From: Sphingobacterium griseoflavum
GTDB taxonomy: Bacteria; Bacteroidota; Bacteroidia; Sphingobacteriales; Sphingobacteriaceae
Assembly: GCF_014653155.1 (NCBI RefSeq)
Contig: NZ_BNAF01000002.1
Location: 372,001 to 436,000, forward strand
Reading direction: 5' to 3'
Length of the DNA: 64,000 bases
Made by a program: the position numbers and the translations under genes. Shown here piece after piece: positions 1 through 9,081 of the stretch. The notes under the pieces were generated by a model, which was not told the DNA's origin, ran no database searches, and worked only from the letters and a program-made list of their open reading frames with translations. The stretch's first letter is position 1. Each line of letters opens with the position of its first letter.

Positions 1-1750
1 TATTCGCTTTCGCTGGTTCCGCTTTCATGGCGGTTGCAGCATTCTGTGCCTTCGCATCAGCTAATTTCTGCAATTGGAACGCTACTTGCTCATCCGTTAT
101 TTTTTCGAAAAGGAGAACGGCTTCGCCTAATGTATGTCCCTCAGGAACGATCGTCCTCGCACCTGCCTGATCCCAATCTTGTTCGGCAATATTCAACATC
201 GCAAATAGCTTCGCTGCCGTGCGCGGTAAGAAAGGTTGTGCAAGCACCGCCAAATTGGCTACAATCTGTGTGGCTACGTAAAGTACTGTTTTTACGCGCT
301 CCTGATCCTCTTTATACACTTTCCAAGGCTCTTCATCGGCCAAATACTTGTTACCCAAGCGCGCCGCATTCATAAAGTGGCTCAGTGCTTCACGGAAACG
401 GTATTGTCCGATAGATTGCTCGATATCTTTCGGGAAGTTGGCCAACTCGGAGAGCACAGCTTGATCTTGTTCTGTCAATGCCGATCCTAAAGAAACTGCT
501 CCCGCGAAATATTTATGCGAAAGCACCATAACGCGATTCACGAAATTACCTAGGATAGCAACCAGCTCGTTGTTGACGCGGGATTGAAAATCTTTCCAAG
601 TAAATTCACTATCCGATGTCTCGGGAAGGATGGAGCTTAATACATAACGCAGCTCATCCTGTTTCGAAGGAAATTCAACGAGATAGTCGTGTAGCCATAC
701 TGCATGGTTCCTGGATGTAGAAAGCTTATCGCCTTCCAAATTCAAAAATTCATTGGCCGGTACATTTTCCGGCAGAATATATTCGCCATGCGCATGCAAG
801 ATCGCTGGAAAGATAATGCAGTGGAAAACGATGTTATCTTTCCCTATAAAGTGGATCAATGTCGATTCTTCTGCCGGATTGGCTTGTTTTTTCCAGTAAA
901 CTTCCCAATCTTTCCCGTTATTTAATGCCCACTGCTTGGTGGCAGATATATAGCCTATCGGTGCATCCAGCCACACGTACAATTTCTTTCCGGCGGCTTC
1001 CTCCAACGGCACATCAACTCCCCAATCCAAATCCCTCGTCATGGATCGGGGGTGCAGTCCCGATTTCAACCAAGACTGGCATTGCCCGAACACGTTGGAT
1101 TTCAATTCCTGCCTCTTACCTTCAATCAGCCATTTTTCCAACCAAGGTTGGTATTTATCCAAGGGCAAATACCAATGTTTAGTTTCCTTTAAAATGGGCG
1201 TTTTGCCACTGAGGGTAGATTTCGGGTTAATAAGATCTGTTGGATTTAGGGATGTACCACATTTCTCGCATTGATCCCCGTAAGCACCTTCATTATGGCA
1301 ATGCGGACAGGTTCCTACAATGTACCGATCGGCTAAAAACTGATGAAATTCTTCATCGTAATATTGCTCGGAAAACTTCTCGATAAATTCACCTTTTTCA
1401 TAAAGATTTAGGAAAAACTCTTGCGAAAGCTCATGATGCACCTTCTCCGAAGTGCGGTGATAGATATCAAAATCAATTCCGAAGGACTCAAAGCTGTCTT
1501 TGATCTGCTTGTTGTACTTATCGATAATTTCGCGCGGTGTAACGCCTTCCTTTTTGGCTTTAATCGTGATTGCCGCACCGTGTTCATCAGAACCGCAGAC
1601 AAACACGACCTCCTTTTTATTTAAACGAAGGAAGCGCACAAATATGTCAGCAGGAATATAAGCCCCTGCCAAGTGCCCAATATGTAAAGGCCCATTTGCG
1701 TAAGGGAGAGCCGCAGTAATAGTATAGCGATTTTTGAATAAAATACTCAA
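1..1750 (-). CDS. metG: Methionyl-tRNA synthetase, C-terminus beyond the left edge
   Basis: Class I aminoacyl-tRNA synthetase that charges tRNA-Met in the cytoplasm. About 583 codons are visible and the frame is still open at base 1. Bacteroidota MetG usually runs to about 690 residues with a C-terminal EMAPII-like tRNA-binding domain, which would lie outside the window. Visible motifs: [10 protein letters not shown] (HIGH signature) at residues 20-29, a zinc knuckle with CPHC and CEKC pairs near residue 145-165, and GDKLSTS (KMSKS loop) near residue 340. No in-frame ATG precedes the conserved [15 protein letters not shown] start, so the probable start is TTG at 1748-1750; a further in-frame TTG lies 45 bases upstream. 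The gene is divergent from the LD-carboxypeptidase. The identity is secure; the exact start is inferred. Confidence 0.95.
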   Translation of the reverse strand, partial: MSILFKNRYTITAALPYANGPLHIGHLAGAYIPADIFVRFLRLNKKEVVFVCGSDEHGAAITIKAKKEGVTPREIIDKYNKQIKDSFESFGIDFDIYHRTSEKVHHELSQEFFLNLYEKGEFIEKFSEQYYDEEFHQFLADRYIVGTCPHCHNEGAYGDQCEKCGTSLNPTDLINPKSTLSGKTPILKETKHWYLPLDKYQPWLEKWLIEGKRQELKSNVFGQCQSWLKSGLHPRSMTRDLDWGVDVPLEEAAGKKLYVWLDAPIGYISATKQWALNNGKDWEVYWKKQANPAEESTLIHFIGKDNIVFHCIIFPAILHAHGEYILPENVPANEFLNLEGDKLSTSRNHAVWLHDYLVEFPSKQDELRYVLSSILPETSDSEFTWKDFQSRVNNELVAILGNFVNRVMVLSHKYFAGAVSLGSALTEQDQAVLSELANFPKDIEQSIGQYRFREALSHFMNAARLGNKYLADEEPWKVYKEDQERVKTVLYVATQIVANLAVLAQPFLPRTAAKLFAMLNIAEQDWDQAGARTIVPEGHTLGEAVLLFEKITDEQVAFQLQKLADAKAQNAATAMKAEPAKAN

Positions 1751-1814
1751 GGTATAACGATTTTTAAAATAACAATAACGACTAAAAAAGTGAACAAAAG
1801 ACTTGTTTCTTTGA

Positions 1815-1822
1815 CAAAGATA
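1815..1822 (-). promoter_or_regulatory. Candidate -7 element for metG
   Basis: On the minus strand this reads TATCTTTG, a full match to the Bacteroidota -7 consensus TAnnTTTG, about 65 bases upstream of the proposed metG TTG start. No good TTTG -33 element is visible at the usual 19-20 base spacing, so the call is tentative. Confidence 0.4.
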
Positions 1823-1853
1823 ACTCAATTTGCGCTTAAAATACGCGCATAGC

Positions 1854-2753
1854 ATGAAAATACCCGAATTTCTCCAACCCGGCGATAAAGTCGCCATCGT
1901 GTGTCCAGCAAGCTACATCAAAGGCTCCATTGATATAGCCGTGAACGCGCTGCAAGATTGGGGTTTAAGGGTGGATATTGGCGAAACAGTCACTACGCAG
2001 TACCATCAATTCGCTGGCAGCGACGAGCTGCGCGCTGCGGATCTGCAACGCACGTTGGACGACCAGAGTATCAAAGCTATCTTTGCCGCTCGGGGTGGCT
2101 ATGGTACCGTCCGGATTATCGACCGCTTGGACTTCAGCAACTTCGTGCATAAGCCGAAATGGATCATTGGTTTTAGCGATATAACCGTACTGCACAGTCA
2201 TCTACAGCATAAGCTGGGCATAGCGAGTATCCATGGACAAATGCCAAAGTCTTTTGACGACAGCACCGCGGAAGCCCTAACATCTTTACGGAGGGCTATC
2301 TTCGGAAAGCCCATGGACTATCGCTATCAGCAATCCGGATTTCCCAACCGGTCTGGTGTAGGTCTTGGACAACTGATTGGCGGGAATCTCGCCATTCTGC
2401 ATAGCATTCTCGCTTCTGTTTCCGACGGTTCCTACGAAAACAAAATTTTATTTATCGAGGATGTGGGCGAATCGTACTACAACATCGATCGTATGCTATG
2501 GACTTTGAAGCGAGCAGGAAAACTAGCGAAACTGCAGGGATTGATTGTGGGAGGCTTTAGTAGCTTGAAAGATAGCGACCCATCTTTCGGACAACGCTTC
2601 GAGGAGATCATCTTGGATAAGGTTAAAGAATACAATTTTCCTGTATGTTTCGGTTTCCCCGCGGGGCATATTGAAAACAACCACAGTTTAGTGTTAGGAA
2701 AAACCATTCGAATACAGGTGAAAAACGAAGAAACTTCGATAGAATACCAGTAG
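1854..2753 (+). CDS. LD-carboxypeptidase, peptidase family S66
   Basis: Serine peptidase of the S66 (LdcA/MccF) family. LdcA members cut the terminal D-Ala from tetrapeptide muropeptides during murein recycling; MccF members inactivate microcin C-type compounds. The product is about 299 residues, normal for the family. The nucleophile is the Ser of GFSD near residue 107. The downstream Glu (FIEDVGE) and His (FPAGH) fit the Ser-Glu-His triad. I chose the ATG at 1854, which gives [20 protein letters not shown]; the frame is open further upstream to a TTG at 1830, but those extra residues are not conserved-looking. There is no signal peptide, consistent with a cytoplasmic recycling role. LdcA is more likely than MccF because no microcin genes are nearby, but this is inference. 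Confidence 0.87.
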   Translation: MKIPEFLQPGDKVAIVCPASYIKGSIDIAVNALQDWGLRVDIGETVTTQYHQFAGSDELRAADLQRTLDDQSIKAIFAARGGYGTVRIIDRLDFSNFVHKPKWIIGFSDITVLHSHLQHKLGIASIHGQMPKSFDDSTAEALTSLRRAIFGKPMDYRYQQSGFPNRSGVGLGQLIGGNLAILHSILASVSDGSYENKILFIEDVGESYYNIDRMLWTLKRAGKLAKLQGLIVGGFSSLKDSDPSFGQRFEEIILDKVKEYNFPVCFGFPAGHIENNHSLVLGKTIRIQVKNEETSIEYQ

Positions 2754-2953
2754 TTGTCATGTTTATTCGGCAACAGCACTTTCAATAATAACAACGAATA
2801 CTAAAACTGCGCGCATGAGACACAACAGAAACAGCATATAAATAAAAAATTTTCATTAATTAACCTTTTATAGCCAAATATTTACCAAAAATATCTTTTC
2901 GGTTTAAAGGAGAAATATTCTAGCTAACTTAGCTCCATAAAACAAATTATGAT

Positions 2954-4570
2954 ATGGTTATGGAAATGGAATATCCAAACCCGCTCGATACGGATAAGCC
3001 GATGACGAGTTTATCCAATAAGGTCTATTTTCAATGTACCACGGAAACCTTGGTGGAACAGACGCTTGAACGCGGACAAGGGCGGCTGAGCGATAGCGGA
3101 GCCCTATGCATCAACACCGGAAAGTTTACAGGTCGATCGCCAAACGATCGTTTTATCGTCAACGACGAAACCACGGCAGCCTCGGTAGACTGGGGTAGCG
3201 TAAATATACCTATATCAACGACTGTATTCGATGGCTTGCTAGCGAAAATGACTAGTTTTATCGCGGATAAGGAATTGTGGGTACGTGCATGCTACGCAGG
3301 CGCAGATCCGAACTATCGCATACACGTGACGGTAATCAATACGACACCATGGGCCAATCTCTTTTGCCAGCATCTATTCATCCGGCCTGAAGAAGGGGAT
3401 CTTCAGAACTTCCAACAGGAATGGGTCATTCTGCAAGTTCCTGAATTCCTAGCCAACCCAATTGTCGATGGCACGCGACAGGAAAACTTCGCTATAATCA
3501 ATTTCAGCAGAAAGATGATCTTAATTGGCGGTACTGCCTACACAGGTGAGATGAAAAAGGGTATTTTCTCGGTACTTAATTTCCTTTTACCTCGGCACAA
3601 CGTATTGCCCATGCACTGTTCCGCCAATGAGGGCCCTGATGGGGATGTTGCGCTTTTCTTTGGTCTCAGTGGCACGGGAAAAACGACCCTATCTGCCGAT
3701 CCCTTGCGAAAACTCATCGGCGACGACGAGCACGGCTGGGCAAAAGACAGTATCTTTAATTTCGAAGGCGGCTGCTACGCAAAATGTATCGATCTGCAAG
3801 CGGATAAGGAACCGCAAATATATGGCGCCATACGTTCGGGAAGCCTGCTGGAGAATGTCTGCTTTGTTCCCAACACCAATATGGTCGACTACAGTGATAG
3901 CCGTATTACAGAAAATACCCGAGCAGCATACCCCATAACGCACATCGCTTTGGCCAAGCAGCCATCCGTAGGCAAGACACCATCCAATATCTTTTTCTTG
4001 ACTTGTGACGCCTTTGGCGTGCTGCCTCCTATTTCAAAATTGACCATTGCACAGGCGATGTACCATTTTCTTTCCGGCTACACGGCTAAAGTAGCTGGCA
4101 CGGAAATCGGCGTAACGGAGCCACAAACGACCTTCTCGGCCTGTTTTGGTCGTGTATTCCTACCCGCGTCCCCCACAACGTATGCCGCCTTATTGGGGAA
4201 AAAGCTCGAACAGCATCCTGACGTAAATGTTTGGCTTGTGAATACAGGTTGGACGGGTGGAGCTTATGGAGAGGGGAAAAGGATCAGCTTACGCCATACA
4301 CGAGCGTTAGTTGCCGCAGCTATACATGGGCAACTGCAGCATACTTCCTTCATGCCACATCCTTCGTTTGGGATCCTCGTGCCACAATCTTGCGCTAACG
4401 TTCCTTCGGCAATATTAAACCCCCGCGACACGTGGCAGGACAAAAATGCGTATGATCTACAGGCCAATAAATTAGCCAGCCTCTTCATTCAAAATTTCGA
4501 AGCTTATCGGCAACAGGCCGATGAAGCAATACGAAAGGCATCGCCACAAGTCCTTCAAGCAGTTCAATAA
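2954..4570 (+). CDS. pckA: Phosphoenolpyruvate carboxykinase (ATP)
   Basis: Converts oxaloacetate plus ATP to phosphoenolpyruvate, CO2 and ADP, the entry step of gluconeogenesis. The 538-residue length is typical of the ATP-type enzyme. Diagnostic motifs are the kinase-1a P-loop GLSGTGKTTLSADP near residue 236, the metal-binding kinase-2 GDDEHGW near 256, and the substrate loop with TGRSPNDRF near residue 56. Three in-frame ATGs lie within the first five codons, so the start is uncertain by a few residues. The roughly 200 bases upstream (2754-2953) are AT-rich and contain no gene. A strong hairpin follows the stop codon directly, so the gene is probably monocistronic. In this organism it would complement the malic enzyme gene at 56724 in C3/C4 balancing. 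Confidence 0.97.
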   Translation: MVMEMEYPNPLDTDKPMTSLSNKVYFQCTTETLVEQTLERGQGRLSDSGALCINTGKFTGRSPNDRFIVNDETTAASVDWGSVNIPISTTVFDGLLAKMTSFIADKELWVRACYAGADPNYRIHVTVINTTPWANLFCQHLFIRPEEGDLQNFQQEWVILQVPEFLANPIVDGTRQENFAIINFSRKMILIGGTAYTGEMKKGIFSVLNFLLPRHNVLPMHCSANEGPDGDVALFFGLSGTGKTTLSADPLRKLIGDDEHGWAKDSIFNFEGGCYAKCIDLQADKEPQIYGAIRSGSLLENVCFVPNTNMVDYSDSRITENTRAAYPITHIALAKQPSVGKTPSNIFFLTCDAFGVLPPISKLTIAQAMYHFLSGYTAKVAGTEIGVTEPQTTFSACFGRVFLPASPTTYAALLGKKLEQHPDVNVWLVNTGWTGGAYGEGKRISLRHTRALVAAAIHGQLQHTSFMPHPSFGILVPQSCANVPSAILNPRDTWQDKNAYDLQANKLASLFIQNFEAYRQQADEAIRKASPQVLQAVQ

Positions 4571-4610
4571 ATAAACAAAGGCAGTCTATAGTGGGCTGCC
4601 TTTGTTTATT
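4570..4610. terminator. Bidirectional intrinsic terminator between pckA and the oxidase operon
   Basis: A perfect 15-base inverted repeat (AATAAACAAAGGCAG at 4570-4584 and its complement at 4596-4610) with an 11-base loop sits between the convergent pckA stop and the last gene of the minus-strand respiratory block. A-rich and T-rich ends let it work in both directions. Confidence 0.85.
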
Positions 4611-4611
4611 G

Positions 4612-5073
4612 TTATAAGAACACGCGTGCGTGCCAACTATCTTTCAGCGGGACTTCCCATTTCTTGTCCAGTTCGTCTACCTGCGTCAGCATGTTATTGA
4701 ACACAATAGTTTCCGCATGAACTCCACCGTCCCTCACCAAACTGGAAAAAGTGTCTCGGCCTACTATAAGGATATTACCACTGCTAGGATCGCGATAGGC
4801 GATTTGCATACGATCAAACAAAGATATACCCAATTCCTGCTCGATCTTTTTAAGCAGATGTACAGATTTATCTATAGAGCAGCCTGTCACCATGGCTTTT
4901 TCTTCGTCAACCATCAGCATTAAGAACAGGCCATATCGGATGCTAAAACTACCGGCCAATTGATTACCATGTGCAGTCCATTGTAAAACAAACTCCGATA
5001 AAATATCCTCTATGCGAGCAATCTCCTCGTCGTGCAAAAAACGGTTGCATTGATAAACCCATACTCTCTTCAT
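4612..5073 (-). CDS. Small conserved protein at the end of the oxidase operon
   Basis: A 153-residue soluble protein starting MKRVWVYQCNRFL. I recognise it as a small family found next to cytochrome oxidase genes in Sphingobacteriaceae and often labelled ABC transporter ATPase in databases. That label is not supported here: there is no Walker A, signature or Walker B motif. The frame is open about 300 bases further upstream, but that extension overlaps DUF420 and is rich in Cys and Tyr, as shadow reading usually is. The ATG at 5073 lies 11 bases after the DUF420 stop, so it is almost certainly cotranscribed. Its function is unknown; position suggests a role linked to respiration. Confidence 0.75.
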   Translation of the reverse strand: MKRVWVYQCNRFLHDEEIARIEDILSEFVLQWTAHGNQLAGSFSIRYGLFLMLMVDEEKAMVTGCSIDKSVHLLKKIEQELGISLFDRMQIAYRDPSSGNILIVGRDTFSSLVRDGGVHAETIVFNNMLTQVDELDKKWEVPLKDSWHARVFL

Positions 5074-5084
5074 AGCTTGTAAAT

Positions 5085-5624
5085 TTAATGTGCGTAATAC
5101 GGCGAAATCATCACGTAAACAATAACACCGGTAATAGCAACATACATCCACATCGGGTAAGTGATTCTTGCCAATTTTTTGTGTCTTTCGTAGGCTCCTG
5201 CAATACCTCTGACAAATGTAAAGAGTACAAAGGGGATGATGATAATCGATAAGAGGATATGCGTAATTAAAATAAAAAAGTATACAGACCGCATTACTCC
5301 TTCCCCACCATATGCTGTAGAATCCGAAGTCATGTGATAGGCCACGTACATGACAAGAAATGCCAATGAGCAAGCCATGCAGACCTTCACCAAGTTTTCA
5401 TGCAATTTAACATTACCCTTCTTTATTGCCGCTACTGCAGCAAATAGCATGATTGCTGTCAAACCATTAACTGTGGCGTATATTGGAGGTAAAAAATGCA
5501 AAGGTTTTACGTCGATACCCAAGTCTTTCAACTTAACACCAAATAATAGGGCGACCAACAATGGAATAACTACGGATAGGGTCACAATCCATTTCTTATA
5601 TTTCTTTTCTTCTTCCGTTATCAT
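5085..5624 (-). CDS. DUF420 family membrane protein
   Basis: A 179-residue protein with about five hydrophobic helices: near residues 12-28, 45-68, 80-97, 115-140 and 157-175. It matches the DUF420 (CtaM/YozB-like) family, whose genes accompany cytochrome oxidase operons; CtaM in Firmicutes is needed for heme-copper oxidase maturation. Conserved-looking histidines occur in the membrane segments (PLHFLPP, YVAYHMTS, ITHILLS). It lies four bases downstream of the SCO-like gene and 11 bases upstream of the last small gene of the block, so translation is probably coupled. An assembly role in oxidase maturation is inference from family and location. Confidence 0.87.
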   Translation of the reverse strand: MITEEEKKYKKWIVTLSVVIPLLVALLFGVKLKDLGIDVKPLHFLPPIYATVNGLTAIMLFAAVAAIKKGNVKLHENLVKVCMACSLAFLVMYVAYHMTSDSTAYGGEGVMRSVYFFILITHILLSIIIIPFVLFTFVRGIAGAYERHKKLARITYPMWMYVAITGVIVYVMISPYYAH

Positions 5625-5628
5625 AAAA

Positions 5629-6348
5629 CTATTTCTGTGCTATTTTTGCAGGCCTATTACGAATTTCCTCTACCACGAGTAATTTAGTTTCGTCTTCCAG
5701 CCGATCGACCTCTCCCTTTTGGCTCACATCATAAAACCCACGTATTCTTCGCTTGGAGTCTACCAAAACGAGCTGATTGCTAATGAGAAAGCGTGTAGAA
5801 TCAGCCGGATCCACCATCGCATCAATCAAAAGTTGCTCTTTGGCATACGAAAAAATATCCGATGAGGCGCCGAACACAACTTTCCAGTGCCCGCGCTGCA
5901 AGCCCTTAAAAGGCTTCAAAAATGCAGTTAGACGCTCTTGGTTTTCCGATGGATCGACCGAGATGGAGAAAAAATTAATAAGCGGATTTTCTTGAAATCG
6001 CTCGGATAGACCCTGAACGTTTTCCATCATCAATTTAGAAAACGAACCGTCTTTAGAGTAACATAAATGCACGATATTTATCGTCGTATCCGATGCAGGG
6101 AAAGTCACTGCATGTCCATCAAAATTGGTGAAAGTAAGCGTACTTAGCGTATGAAAAATAGTATCAGGGTACTCCCTACCCCAATTTCGCTTCATTTCAC
6201 CGCTCAACTTCTTCTCTCCGAACACCGGTAAAGAAACGTAATGATTCGACCCTAATCTATTAACGGCTATATATAAAAATCCTGGCACTAGTAAGATTAA
6301 TGCCAGGAGAATTATTTTGGATTTACTTTTTTGAGTACGTTTACTCAT
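5629..6348 (-). CDS. SCO1/SenC-like protein with degenerate copper site
   Basis: A thioredoxin-fold protein of 239 residues with one N-terminal anchor helix (residues 11-29), so the domain faces the periplasm. SCO proteins deliver copper to the CuA site of oxidase subunit II through a CxxxCP motif and a distal His. Here the CxxxCP position reads NIVHLCYSKDGSFSK, with only Cys96. The usual His-containing stretch before the LVD strand is replaced by ISNQLVLVD. The fold markers (SISVDPSENQERLTAFLKPF, LVLVDSKRRIRGFYDV) remain. Operon position supports an oxidase-assembly ancestry, but canonical copper transfer looks impaired. Another copper chaperone outside the window may do that job. No frameshift is present, so it is probably still expressed. 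Confidence 0.85.
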   Translation of the reverse strand: MSKRTQKSKSKIILLALILLVPGFLYIAVNRLGSNHYVSLPVFGEKKLSGEMKRNWGREYPDTIFHTLSTLTFTNFDGHAVTFPASDTTINIVHLCYSKDGSFSKLMMENVQGLSERFQENPLINFFSISVDPSENQERLTAFLKPFKGLQRGHWKVVFGASSDIFSYAKEQLLIDAMVDPADSTRFLISNQLVLVDSKRRIRGFYDVSQKGEVDRLEDETKLLVVEEIRNRPAKIAQK

Positions 6349-6362
6349 CGAGTTCCTTCTAT

Positions 6363-6740
6363 TTAGTTGTTAGGAAACAAGGGGTGCGATTGAAAATGAT
6401 GCAGTAAATAATCGCCTTCGATCAACAACAGAACTATAAAATAAACAATGAATATAAATCCGATGCTACAGCATACAATAAATCCTGATTTCTCAAATTT
6501 CAAGTGCATGAAGTAAGCCACAATATAATATGCTTTTACTAAGGTTAGCACTATATAGACTGCGTTCAACAGCATGCCCTTTTGGATAATGCCCCAATGG
6601 TGAACAAAACCCAAGGCAATTAAAAACTCCAGTGCAGTAAGGGCCAGAAGTATGAAAAACACTTTCCAAATTCCCTTTTTGTCCATTCCGCCATGATCGT
6701 GATGATCATGTGCTGCTATATTTTCGTGATGATTTGACAT
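6363..6740 (-). CDS. Cytochrome c oxidase subunit IV family protein
   Basis: A 125-residue membrane protein with a His/Asp-rich N-terminus (AAHDHHDHGGMDKKGIW) and three hydrophobic helices near residues 27-46, 57-76 and 88-110. This fits the prokaryotic cytochrome c oxidase subunit IV (COX4_pro) family, a small accessory subunit that stabilises the CuB region or the complex. It lies directly downstream of subunit III and upstream of the SCO-like gene. The His-rich leader may bind metal, but this is only suggested by composition. Confidence 0.87.
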   Translation of the reverse strand: MSNHHENIAAHDHHDHGGMDKKGIWKVFFILLALTALEFLIALGFVHHWGIIQKGMLLNAVYIVLTLVKAYYIVAYFMHLKFEKSGFIVCCSIGFIFIVYFIVLLLIEGDYLLHHFQSHPLFPNN

Positions 6741-6773
6741 TTGCTATAGAATAAATTATTATAAGGAAACCAA

Positions 6774-7511
6774 TTAGATTAAGTAGAAGAAGGTGAAGAC
6801 AAATACCCAAACCAAATCTACAAAGTGCCAATATAGACCGACTTTCTCTACCATCAAATACGTACCGCGCTTTTCAAACGTATTGTTCAATGTCATAGAG
6901 AGGATAATGATGTTCAACAGAATACCTATCGATACGTGAAATCCGTGAAAACCGGTGATGGTAAAAAAGAGGTTAGAGAACTGTAAAGCCGCTGTATAGG
7001 AAATTTCTTTCGAAAAATAAGGGGCCAAGGCCTGCGCTACGGCTTCTCCTTCTAGACCTGTTGCTGGGTTTCTACCGAACCAAAAACCTTCGTGGTGCAA
7101 GTGTGTCCATTCAATTGCCTGACAGCCGACGAAACAAAGACCACCTAATATCGTCCAAAGCATCCATTTAACGACTTCATGCTTTTGGTTTCTATGTCCG
7201 GCATCTACCGCCAACACCATCGTCACCGATGACATGATCAGGATAAATGTCATGATACCAACAAACACTAACGGTTGACCATGTTCAACTATTCCCGGTA
7301 CCGATTGAAAAATCTTATCCGCGTCAATCCATGTCGGTTGTGCGAACTTTTGCGCGCCGTAGTAGAGTAGAAAGGCCGAAAATGTAAAAGCATCCGATAC
7401 CAAGAAAAACCACATCATGATTTTTCCATACTCTAAGTTCCAAGGCGACTTACCACCGCTCCAAGGGCCGTCTTTTACCTTATCTAATTGCGATACAGTT
7501 GTTGTACTCAT
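6774..7511 (-). CDS. ctaE: Cytochrome c oxidase subunit III (second of two)
   Basis: A 245-residue integral membrane protein of the heme-copper oxidase subunit III family with about six to seven helices. Family features include SPWNLEYGKIMMWFFLVSD near the start, the Glu-containing AIEWTHLHHEGFWFG, the FTITGFHGFHVSIG histidine cluster, and the C-terminal WHFVDLVWVFVFTFFYLI. Subunit III carries no redox centre and stabilises subunit I and proton uptake. It is ten bases downstream of a shorter subunit III paralogue (7521-8105). Both genes keep the WHF-DL-W C-terminal signature, so neither looks like a relic. Paired subunit III genes are known in Bacteroidota oxidase operons. Confidence 0.92.
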   Translation of the reverse strand: MSTTTVSQLDKVKDGPWSGGKSPWNLEYGKIMMWFFLVSDAFTFSAFLLYYGAQKFAQPTWIDADKIFQSVPGIVEHGQPLVFVGIMTFILIMSSVTMVLAVDAGHRNQKHEVVKWMLWTILGGLCFVGCQAIEWTHLHHEGFWFGRNPATGLEGEAVAQALAPYFSKEISYTAALQFSNLFFTITGFHGFHVSIGILLNIIILSMTLNNTFEKRGTYLMVEKVGLYWHFVDLVWVFVFTFFYLI

Positions 7512-7520
7512 TTTTTACTA

Positions 7521-8105
7521 TTATTGATTCAAAAGTAAGAAAACATAAATATAAATCCATAAAAGATCGAGAAAATGCCAAAATATAATGGCTAAATTCA
7601 TGCGGAATTGGTTGTCGGGAAAAGGGATCGGCTTTAGCGCTCCCAAATAACAACGAACCAATACGATCAAGCCCGCGATAATATGTGCCAAGTGCAATCC
7701 AGTAAAAACATAAATAAAAGATTGCGAAGCATTATTATTAACAAAGTAAATACCTCGTCCAGCAAAAACATGCCAGGCGTGTAGTTGGATGGCGAAGAAC
7801 ACCAATCCCAATACCATGGTCAGCAATAAAAACAGACGCTGCTTGGCGAACTTCTCGGCTTTCACCGCTTGGTAGGCAAAGTGCAAGGTCAAACTACTCA
7901 CAAGTAGCACAACCGTACTGTAGGTGAATGCAACCGGCAATATTGTTTTGATCCCTTTATCTACCCCGCTCGCTGTATACACGATAAATCCACTAGACAA
8001 GGCTGCAAACATCATGAACATACCAATCATACCGAGCCAAAGATTGAACTTTTTGGCTTTTCGAGATTGAAGCAGTTCTTCCGTATTATATTCTGTAGTA
8101 TCCAT
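7521..8105 (-). CDS. Cytochrome c oxidase subunit III (first of two, short form)
   Basis: A 194-residue heme-copper oxidase subunit III family protein with five predicted helices, near residues 22-44, 58-77, 88-110, 128-148 and 172-192. It resembles the short CyoC-like form lacking the two N-terminal helices. Signatures are FTGLHLAHIIAGLIVL and IIFWHFLDLLWIYIYVFL. Its ATG overlaps the last base of the ctaB stop codon (TAATG), so translation is probably coupled to heme O synthase. Whether the two subunit III proteins sit together in one complex or replace each other cannot be judged from sequence. Confidence 0.9.
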   Translation of the reverse strand: MDTTEYNTEELLQSRKAKKFNLWLGMIGMFMMFAALSSGFIVYTASGVDKGIKTILPVAFTYSTVVLLVSSLTLHFAYQAVKAEKFAKQRLFLLLTMVLGLVFFAIQLHAWHVFAGRGIYFVNNNASQSFIYVFTGLHLAHIIAGLIVLVRCYLGALKPIPFPDNQFRMNLAIIFWHFLDLLWIYIYVFLLLNQ

Positions 8106-9013
8106 TACTGAAAAGGAATAAAATCAAACAATAAGACTAATTGGGTCAATGGCAAATAAAAAAACGACGTGAACATTACCTTCTTTGCGGTTTTATCCGT
8201 TTTTTGCAGGGCATGTTGATAACCATAGTAGGCAAACAGCAGCGCGCCCAGCAACGCAACGGTCGTGAATATCCATCCACCGAAACCGTAGTAAAGAGGC
8301 AAAAAACCAACCGGAATCATCAGAACAGCCGAGATAAAGATCATCCAAGCTGTCGTTGCATCTTTTTGCTTGGTTGGCAAAAGTCTGAATCCCGCATTTT
8401 TATAATCTTCATCGGCAACCCAAGCAATAGCCCAAAAATGGGGAAATTGCCAGAAAAACTGAATCAGGAATAAAATCCACGGCGTGATCACAATTGCGGC
8501 CTCACTTACTGCAGCATACGCAAAGCCGAAACCAGCGGCTTGAAACGCGGCATAGTAGCCAATCAAAGGCGGTAATGCACCAGGGAAAGCTCCAACGAAG
8601 ACTGCAATAGGCGATTTCTGCTTCAGTGGCGTATACACAAACGCATAAAGGATAATAGAAAATACAGACAAGAGACCCGCCAAAAAGTTTAAGCGAACAA
8701 GCAACAATGTACCAAATATGCCCATAAAAACGCTTAATACCAATGCTTGTCCTGTAGTCATCCTCCCAGCAGGCAATGGCCTATCTGCTGTTCTCTTCAT
8801 CAATTTATCCAAATCGCGCTCGATAATTTCATTAAAGCCATTAGCGGATCCTGTTACCAAAAAGCCTCCGATGGTCAGAATCAACCAGTTCAGCCATATG
8901 ATATCGCCCTGTTGTTTCGCGCCTATTAGAAAAGAGATAGATGCCGAAAAAACAACGGTCAACGTTAGCCGAAGTTTAATTAATTTATTGAAATCAGAAA
9001 TGAACTCCTTCAT
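8105..9013 (-). CDS. ctaB: Protoheme IX farnesyltransferase (heme O synthase)
   Basis: UbiA-superfamily prenyltransferase that adds a farnesyl group to heme B, giving heme O, the first step toward heme A of the oxidase. The product is 302 residues with about nine membrane helices. The aspartate-rich active-site motif NGFNEIIERDLDKLMKRT and following ADRPLPAGRM are present near residues 60-83. The second Asp motif region WVADEDYKNAGFRLLP is near residue 200. It lies between ctaA and the first subunit III gene, so heme synthesis is coregulated with the oxidase subunits. Confidence 0.95.
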   Translation of the reverse strand: MKEFISDFNKLIKLRLTLTVVFSASISFLIGAKQQGDIIWLNWLILTIGGFLVTGSANGFNEIIERDLDKLMKRTADRPLPAGRMTTGQALVLSVFMGIFGTLLLVRLNFLAGLLSVFSIILYAFVYTPLKQKSPIAVFVGAFPGALPPLIGYYAAFQAAGFGFAYAAVSEAAIVITPWILFLIQFFWQFPHFWAIAWVADEDYKNAGFRLLPTKQKDATTAWMIFISAVLMIPVGFLPLYYGFGGWIFTTVALLGALLFAYYGYQHALQKTDKTAKKVMFTSFFYLPLTQLVLLFDFIPFQ

Positions 9014-9081
9014 GAATACGTTATGCTAATAGATGTAAACCGTTTGATTCGGTGCACCAAATGTCTGCAACTTTGCACAAA

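Noticed and set aside
5074..5373. Upstream extension of the small oxidase-linked gene by 100 codons
   Set aside because: It overlaps the intact DUF420 gene and has Cys/Tyr/His-rich shadow composition; the ATG at 5073 fits the operon spacing.
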